From Nitrospinae bacterium RIFCSPLOWO2_12_39_16 (GTDB lineage: Bacteria > Nitrospinota > Nitrospinia > UBA9942), in contig MHDO01000152.1 of NCBI GenBank assembly GCA_001805005.1, forward strand, positions 1 to 39,636: a stretch of DNA of 39,636 nucleotides. The letters run 5' to 3'. Below are positions 33,834 through 39,636 of this stretch, piece by piece. The position numbers and the translations under genes were made by a program. Each line of letters begins with the position of its first letter. Position 1 is the first letter of the stretch. The notes below the pieces were generated by a model. It saw nothing but the letters and a program-made list of their open reading frames with translations. It did no database searches and was not told the DNA's origin.

Positions 33834-35354
33834 ATGAAAATTTTATTTTTTTTAAATTTCAGCAAATTGCAGAGACAGCTTGTTCTGACCGTAACACTTA
33901 CACTTATTATCGGTTTCTGTATAACAACATTTTTATCTATTAAACATGATATGGCTAATATGGAAGAGGGGGAGCGGATAAAGATCGCCCTGTTTACATC
34001 CACAGTTTCCGATGTAATAAGGGAAGAGATGGTCACTGGCAATGCAGAGCTTGTTACAAACTGGCTAACAAATATCAAAAATTCCGGAAGTTTTAAGGTG
34101 GTTCGCCTTATGCGCACCGATAAGACAGAGGCATTCGCTGACAACCAGACAATAGACAAGGTAAACAATTATCTTAATTCCAAGGCATTTTCTCAAAAAT
34201 TAGCTACAAAACAACAGAATGAAATCTTAATTACAAATAAAGATATGTTTGATAGGGCAGTTCAAGGTGCCGCTGAAGTTGCCTACAATGAAACAATAAA
34301 TGGAGAGCCTGTCCACACCCGTTTGATCCCAATTGTCAGGGATGAGCGATGCGTTACCTGTCATGGATATGAAAATAACCCTGTCCGAGGTATCCTCCAT
34401 GTTTCAGCATCAAGGACTGAACTTTTGAGTAATATAAAGAACGATGCTATTAACGGAATTATAGGTGCTGTAATTATAATTATAGCAATCAGTATTACTA
34501 TGAGTTATCTTATTCAAAAGATAGTCATAAAACCTATAGCAGAGGTTATTTTTAAAATAACATCAGCCGTAACCCAGCAGGAGCAGGTTACTTCACAGCA
34601 AGCATCATCTGTTAACCAGATAACTACAACCGTAGAAGAACTGAATGCGTCATCAAAACAGGTATTTACAAAATCAGAATTCCTTGCACAACAGTCTAAA
34701 GAATCCCTCTCTATTGCACAGGAAGGGCAGAAGGCAGTGGAAAAAAGCATTGCTGAAATGAATTTAATAAAAGATAAGGTGGGGACGATTGCAGAAGAGG
34801 TTCTCACCTTAAGTGAAAAGACAAATCAAATTGGCATGATTATAAATGTAGTTGAAGATATAGCCAATAAGACTGATATGCTTGCATTAAATGCCTCAAT
34901 TGAGGCCGCAAAGGCAGGAGAGCATGGAAAGGGTTTTGCGGTAGTCGCATCTGAAGTGCGTTCCCTTGCAGACCAAAGCAAGAAGGCTACAGAGAAGATT
35001 TCTACCCTTATTCAGGAGATACAGTCATCTGTCAATTCCACAGTCCTTGCAACTGAAGAGGGGGCAAAAAAAGTAGATGCAGGGGTCAGCCATATTTTAA
35101 ATGCAGGCTCAACCATTAATAACTCTATCAATACAATCCAGACAACTTCAGATTCAGCCAACGAAATCAGCATTGCATCAAGACAGGAATCCCTTGCAAA
35201 TGATCAGGTAGCCGAGGCTATGACTCATATCAATAACGGAATGAAAGAGACAAGCAATGCAATAAAAGACCTGCATTTAATTGCACAGGATTTACAAGAA
35301 CTGGTTGATAGACGGAAAATCAGTAGGCCTAAATTAGATCTGAAAAATAAATAA
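33834..35354 (+). CDS. Methyl-accepting chemotaxis protein with periplasmic c-heme sensor domain
   Basis: [29 protein letters not shown]; cytoplasmic hairpin [41 protein letters not shown]. Confidence 0.95.
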   Translation: MKILFFLNFSKLQRQLVLTVTLTLIIGFCITTFLSIKHDMANMEEGERIKIALFTSTVSDVIREEMVTGNAELVTNWLTNIKNSGSFKVVRLMRTDKTEAFADNQTIDKVNNYLNSKAFSQKLATKQQNEILITNKDMFDRAVQGAAEVAYNETINGEPVHTRLIPIVRDERCVTCHGYENNPVRGILHVSASRTELLSNIKNDAINGIIGAVIIIIAISITMSYLIQKIVIKPIAEVIFKITSAVTQQEQVTSQQASSVNQITTTVEELNASSKQVFTKSEFLAQQSKESLSIAQEGQKAVEKSIAEMNLIKDKVGTIAEEVLTLSEKTNQIGMIINVVEDIANKTDMLALNASIEAAKAGEHGKGFAVVASEVRSLADQSKKATEKISTLIQEIQSSVNSTVLATEEGAKKVDAGVSHILNAGSTINNSINTIQTTSDSANEISIASRQESLANDQVAEAMTHINNGMKETSNAIKDLHLIAQDLQELVDRRKISRPKLDLKNK

Positions 35355-35403
35355 GGAAGGGTTCAAGTAAATACCCTTGCCGCTGGAACCTTACTTAAAC
35401 AAT

Positions 35404-38136
35404 ATGCCATTCAGTAAAGAGGAATTTGAGAAGCTGTTTGAAATTTTTAAATTGGAGTGTGATGAGCATATACAGAAACTCAACAGCGGCATACTGACCC
35501 TTGAGGAAAATCCTGATAATATAGGACTCATTGGGGAAATTCTTCGGGATGCACACAGCCTTAAAGGTGCTGCCCGAATGATTGATTTTAAGTCAATAGA
35601 GGATATTTCCCACAACCTTGAAACAATTCTCGGAAAAATTAAAAAGGGTGAAATCAAACTTTCAACTGAAATCGCCAATCTAATCTTTAACAGCCTGGAA
35701 AACATTTCTGAAATCGTAAAAATCATATCACAGGGAGGCAGAGAAGATGAGGTTGATATCTCATCACTGATTGAACAGCTAAAGAAGGCATCAAAAGGTG
35801 AGCCATTTTCAAAGCCATCAGCCAAAAAAAATAAGCCAGATGAAACACCCCGCCTATCCCCCCTTTCTGAAGATGGGATAGATATGAATCTCTTCATGGA
35901 AGAGACAACTGATTCATATCAGAATCTTATAAACAGCCTCATCAAGATTGAGAAATCTCCTGACAATAAAAAGGCGATAGAGATTGCCTATAACCAAATA
36001 CATGCCCTAAAGGGGAGTGCCCGCATGATAAAACACAGTAAAATGGATTCACTCTCACTTGCCATGGAACAGATATTATCAGGGGCTATGGACAAAAAAA
36101 TTGTTATAACTCCTTCGTTGATAAGCACCCTCCTATCAGGTGCAGATTTCATAAAAATATTTATCCATCAAATCGGCAGCAAGATGAATCCTCCGTATAA
36201 TTGGCAAAACTCTGATGAAGTTCTGCCTAAAGATATAGACCAAAACACATTTAGAGAACTTACTGATATTATCAATTCAGTTAATCCATATCTATCGACA
36301 GGCAGGCAACAGACGACTGAAACTTCATCAAAAATACCTAACATTAAAAAGGGGCATAAGCCTAATGGTGGGGCTTCTGCCATCCAGTCAAAAAGCACTG
36401 TTAGGGTAGCTTCCGAAAAGCTTGATAGACTTATGGAAGAGGCGGGCGAGCTTTTAATCATGAAGTTAAAGGCACAGCAGAGAGTCATCCATGTCCAGTC
36501 AATAATCAATGACTGTAATTTGACTAATCAGTCATTTAAAAAAAATAAAAGGGTAATTCGCCACCAGGCAAAATTGAAGAATGATAAAACCTCAGAGGTT
36601 ACAGAGAAACGCATATTAACAGAATTTGAAAAAAAGATTTCAAATCTCTCTGACAGGCTTGATTCTCTCTACAAGACACTGTCTAATGACAGTCACCAGC
36701 TTTCACTTATCATCGAAAAACTTCAGGACGATATTAGAAAAACAAGGCTCCTCCCCTTCCATACAATCATGAGTGCATTTCCAAAGATGGTAAGGGATAT
36801 ATCTGTCAATGAAAATAAAAAGATAAAATTTGAATTCTCAGGCGGCGATATTGAGCTTGATAAATTTATCCTTGAAGAGATTAAATCCCCCCTTATGCAT
36901 ATGCTACGCAATTCCATTGACCATGGAATAGAACCGACGGAAGATAGAATAAAATTTGGTAAAACCGAGGAGGGAAATATAAAAATATTGCTGTCTCAGA
37001 AAGGGAATAATGTCATTATAGAAATAAATGATGACGGTAGTGGAATAAACATTGAACAACTAAAGAGTTCTGCTGTAAAAAAAGGATTATATACAGAAAA
37101 AGAGATGCAGCAGATGAAGGAGAGACAAATACTGAATATCATATTTCAACCAGGCTTTTCTACAAGTAAAATTATTACGGACATATCAGGCAGGGGAATT
37201 GGAATGGATGTAGTAAAGGCTACCATTGAACGGTTAAATGGAACAATTGACATTGAGACATCAAAAAATACAGGAACAAGATTCATTCTTACAATCCCTC
37301 TAACCCTCAGCATAACCCATGCTATTAAATTTTTAGTCAACAACGAAATTTATTACATCCCTATCGATATGATTGAAAGAATAATAATAGTTGACGAGAA
37401 AAATCTGTCTACCATTGAGAGGGGACTTGCGATACATTATAATGGTTCAATAATACCTTATGTCCGCATGCAGCAGATATTGGAGATACCGGTGTCTGAG
37501 TCTAAAGAGTCAGAGAGATTTGCGATTATCCTTAAAACAGGCAATACAATGGCAGCATTTGCTATAGATAAATTCCTTGGGGAGGAGGACATAACCATAA
37601 AAGGGCTGGGAAACTATATGAAGAGGGTTAGAAATATCTCAGGGATTACTATTATGAGCGATGGCAATATTGCACCACTTTTAAATGTAACCGATATGAT
37701 TAATACAATCCAGCTCAGAGGAATAGCATCAACAAAGAGAAAAATAGAAAGTCCTGATGTAGAAAAACACCTTTCAATTCTTGTGATTGATGATTCAATT
37801 ATGACAAGAACACTTGAAAAAAATATACTTGAATCTTATGGCTATGATGTAGTAACCGCCATTGACGGGCAGGATGCAATTTTAAAGCTGCATGAAAAGA
37901 ATTTTGATGTTATTGTAAGCGATGTCCAGATGCCAAACATGGACGGCATTGAATTGACAGAGAAAATCAAACAGGATAACAGATACAGCAAAATTCCTGT
38001 CATACTTGTTACCGCCATGGAATCGGATGAAGATAAAAAAAGAGGAATGCAGGTAGGTGCAGACGCATACATAGTCAAAAGCTCATTTGACCAGTCAAAC
38101 TTATTAACAACTATAAAACGGCTGACAAGTATATGA
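35404..38136 (+). CDS. cheA: Hybrid CheA: two Hpt domains, HATPase, CheW-like, C-terminal REC
   Basis: AHSLKGAARM and ALKGSARM (two Hpt); HMLRNSIDHGIEPTEDR; GRGIGMDVV; C-terminal ILVIDDSIMTRTLEKNILES...VSDVQMPNMDG. ATG at 35404 preferred to the TTG at 35377. Confidence 0.94.
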   Translation: MPFSKEEFEKLFEIFKLECDEHIQKLNSGILTLEENPDNIGLIGEILRDAHSLKGAARMIDFKSIEDISHNLETILGKIKKGEIKLSTEIANLIFNSLENISEIVKIISQGGREDEVDISSLIEQLKKASKGEPFSKPSAKKNKPDETPRLSPLSEDGIDMNLFMEETTDSYQNLINSLIKIEKSPDNKKAIEIAYNQIHALKGSARMIKHSKMDSLSLAMEQILSGAMDKKIVITPSLISTLLSGADFIKIFIHQIGSKMNPPYNWQNSDEVLPKDIDQNTFRELTDIINSVNPYLSTGRQQTTETSSKIPNIKKGHKPNGGASAIQSKSTVRVASEKLDRLMEEAGELLIMKLKAQQRVIHVQSIINDCNLTNQSFKKNKRVIRHQAKLKNDKTSEVTEKRILTEFEKKISNLSDRLDSLYKTLSNDSHQLSLIIEKLQDDIRKTRLLPFHTIMSAFPKMVRDISVNENKKIKFEFSGGDIELDKFILEEIKSPLMHMLRNSIDHGIEPTEDRIKFGKTEEGNIKILLSQKGNNVIIEINDDGSGINIEQLKSSAVKKGLYTEKEMQQMKERQILNIIFQPGFSTSKIITDISGRGIGMDVVKATIERLNGTIDIETSKNTGTRFILTIPLTLSITHAIKFLVNNEIYYIPIDMIERIIIVDEKNLSTIERGLAIHYNGSIIPYVRMQQILEIPVSESKESERFAIILKTGNTMAAFAIDKFLGEEDITIKGLGNYMKRVRNISGITIMSDGNIAPLLNVTDMINTIQLRGIASTKRKIESPDVEKHLSILVIDDSIMTRTLEKNILESYGYDVVTAIDGQDAILKLHEKNFDVIVSDVQMPNMDGIELTEKIKQDNRYSKIPVILVTAMESDEDKKRGMQVGADAYIVKSSFDQSNLLTTIKRLTSI

Positions 38137-38214
38137 AGAAGGGGTCAAGGATACGAGGATTCAGGTGGAAAACACTTGAACCCATGGACCCTTGAATCCT
38201 TGAACCCTTTGTTT
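38136..38214. repeat. Intergenic heptanucleotide inverted repeat (GGTCAAG/CTTGAAC)
   Basis: gggtcaaggatacgaggattcagg ... cttgaacccatggacccttgaatccttgaaccctt. Confidence 0.75.
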
Positions 38215-38224
38215 AATTTTCTAT

Positions 38225-39316
38225 ATGATTAGAGTATTGATTACAGAAGATTCGCCGACAATAGCAGAGATTATAAGGATGACCCTTATCAAGGATAAGG
38301 AGATACAGGTCATTGGGTGGGCGAAAAATGGCAAAGAGTGTATAGAGATGACTAATAAATTAAAACCGAATGTTATTACAATGGATATCCGCATGCCTGT
38401 AATGGACGGTTTTGAGGCAACCAAGCAGATAATGGCAAAAACTCCCACCCCGATATTGGTCTTTAGTGCCTCTATAAATGATGACTTAAATGTTACCTTT
38501 AATGCACTAAAATTCGGGGCATTGGATGTCCTTGAAAAGCCCAGAACACTGACAGCCGGCAAGTCATCAGATGATATGGCAGAGGAACTCATACAGCGAA
38601 TTAAAATTGTATCAAGGGTCCGCCCCTTCAAAAAAACTTTTAAGCCAACTCCTCTGGAAAGTAAAAAACATCGTCCAAAAAGAATATCTATTTCTTCCGA
38701 TGGAGACAGCATCTTAATTATCGGCGCCTCAACAGGTGGGCCGCCTGTATTAAATTATATCCTAAATAAGCTGCCTTCAAAATTTCCTTTGCCGATTCTG
38801 ATTGCACAACATATAGCACGTGGATTTATTGAAGGACTGGTTACATGGCTTCAGGATGGATGCTCAATCAAAATTAAAATTGGCGAAAACAACGAAACCG
38901 TTGAAAAGGGTAAAGTCTATTTTGCACCTGACAATTATCATATGGGAATTACAGATAACAAAAAAATATTCCTGAGTAATGCCCCGCCAATTTCGGGACA
39001 CCGTCCTTCAGTGAATTTTTTAATGGAATCCTCTGCATCCGTATATAGAGAGCACTGTATGGGTATAATACTTACAGGCATGGGAAGGGATGGTGCCATG
39101 GGGATGATGGCAATAAAAAAGGAAGGGGGTTTTACCCTTTCACAGGATATGGAGAGTAGTGCTATCTTCGGTATGCCAAAGGTTGCAATTGAGAGTGGTG
39201 CTGTTATGAAGGTGTGTAATATTGAGCAGATTCCTAACGAGATAATATGGTGGATTCAGAAAAAAAACCTAATAAGCCACAGAGACACAGAGGCACAGAG
39301 AAATAAAATAAGTTAA
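38225..39316 (+). CDS. cheB: CheB methylesterase response regulator
   Basis: REC; IGASTGGPPVLNYIL, IAQHIARGF, GIILTGMGRDGAMGM. Confidence 0.95.
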   Translation: MIRVLITEDSPTIAEIIRMTLIKDKEIQVIGWAKNGKECIEMTNKLKPNVITMDIRMPVMDGFEATKQIMAKTPTPILVFSASINDDLNVTFNALKFGALDVLEKPRTLTAGKSSDDMAEELIQRIKIVSRVRPFKKTFKPTPLESKKHRPKRISISSDGDSILIIGASTGGPPVLNYILNKLPSKFPLPILIAQHIARGFIEGLVTWLQDGCSIKIKIGENNETVEKGKVYFAPDNYHMGITDNKKIFLSNAPPISGHRPSVNFLMESSASVYREHCMGIILTGMGRDGAMGMMAIKKEGGFTLSQDMESSAIFGMPKVAIESGAVMKVCNIEQIPNEIIWWIQKKNLISHRDTEAQRNKIS

Positions 39317-39351
39317 AGAAATCTCCGTGTCTCCGTGCCTCTGTGGCAAAT
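39277..39351. repeat. CACAGAG octamer inverted repeat overlapping the cheB 3' end
   Basis: gccacagagacacagaggcacagag ... ctccgtgtctccgtgcctctgtggc. Confidence 0.85.
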
Positions 39352-39361
39352 TTTATATATT

Positions 39362-39636
39362 ATGAATAATAAACGGGTATTGGTGATAGATGACAGCAAA
39401 ACCCAGCTTGTCTCGCTGCAAATGTCCCTCCAGAAGTATGGGTATGATGTCATAACTGCAGGTAATGGCATGGAAGGGGTCAACCGTGCATTCAGAGACG
39501 CACCTGATATTGTTGTCTCCGATGTAATGATGCCAGAATTAAATGGCTATCAAGTATGCAGACTGCTAAAAAATAATAAGGAAACCTCCGATATCCCTAT
39601 TATTCTGCTAACAAGTATGGACCAGCCGCAGGATAG
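39362..39636 (+). CDS. Response regulator receiver protein (partial, runs off right edge)
   Basis: Manual translation MNNKRVLVIDDSKTQLVSLQMSLQKYGYDVITAGNGMEGVNRAFRDAPDIVVSDVMMPELNGYQVCRLLKNNKETSDIPIILLTSMDQPQD; open to the window end. Confidence 0.9.
   Translation, partial: MNNKRVLVIDDSKTQLVSLQMSLQKYGYDVITAGNGMEGVNRAFRDAPDIVVSDVMMPELNGYQVCRLLKNNKETSDIPIILLTSMDQPQD

Noticed and set aside
27473-38712. Minus-strand ORFs opposite the chemosensory cluster (for example 27598-27897, 33767-34168, 35391-35897, 36168-36509, 38221-38712)
   Set aside because: Antisense shadows of strongly supported plus-strand signalling genes.
1-39636. tRNA, rRNA or insertion sequence genes
   Set aside because: None recognised by eye; no transposase-like ORF in the track. 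A tRNAscan/ISfinder run would be needed to be sure.

Overview
AT-rich bacterial chromosomal window. (1) Left edge, 1-2.6 kb: the 5' part of an HD-domain cas3 on the minus strand, running off the window and missed by the ORF track; one clear and one weaker decayed cas3 5' fragment; an HEPN/MNT pair; and a Phd/YefM-PIN toxin-antitoxin pair. (2) 2.7-4.4 kb: a DUF3108-like protein and fabI. (3) 4.4-26.8 kb, all minus strand: a large probable extracellular electron transfer locus. It has a Rieske-less b6-type cytochrome b, a 26-CXXCH cytochrome, two hexaheme cytochromes with OmcS-like motif order, four triheme c7-like cytochromes, an outer-membrane beta-barrel, YVTN and NHL propellers (one fused to OmpA), a PpiC/SurA-like foldase and three CsgG/TolB-like proteins. 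The count is 50 CXXCH motifs in seven cytochromes. Upstream lies a c-heme sensor kinase plus a sigma54 (NtrC-type) regulator, and three sigma54-like promoters sit in front of cytochrome/NHL transcription units. (4) 27-39.6 kb, plus strand: an HD-GYP regulator, a Cache/PAS sensor kinase and a Wsp-like chemosensory cluster (CheR-TPR, CheW, CheW, c-heme MCP, CheA-REC, CheB, partial REC). The most unusual signal is a family of short inverted, mostly 7-nt-period repeats. In six exported proteins these repeats encode the N-terminus itself: a purine-rich arm gives the charged n-region and a pyrimidine-rich arm gives the hydrophobic h-region of the signal peptide. All assignments come from reading the sequence by eye; no searches were run.
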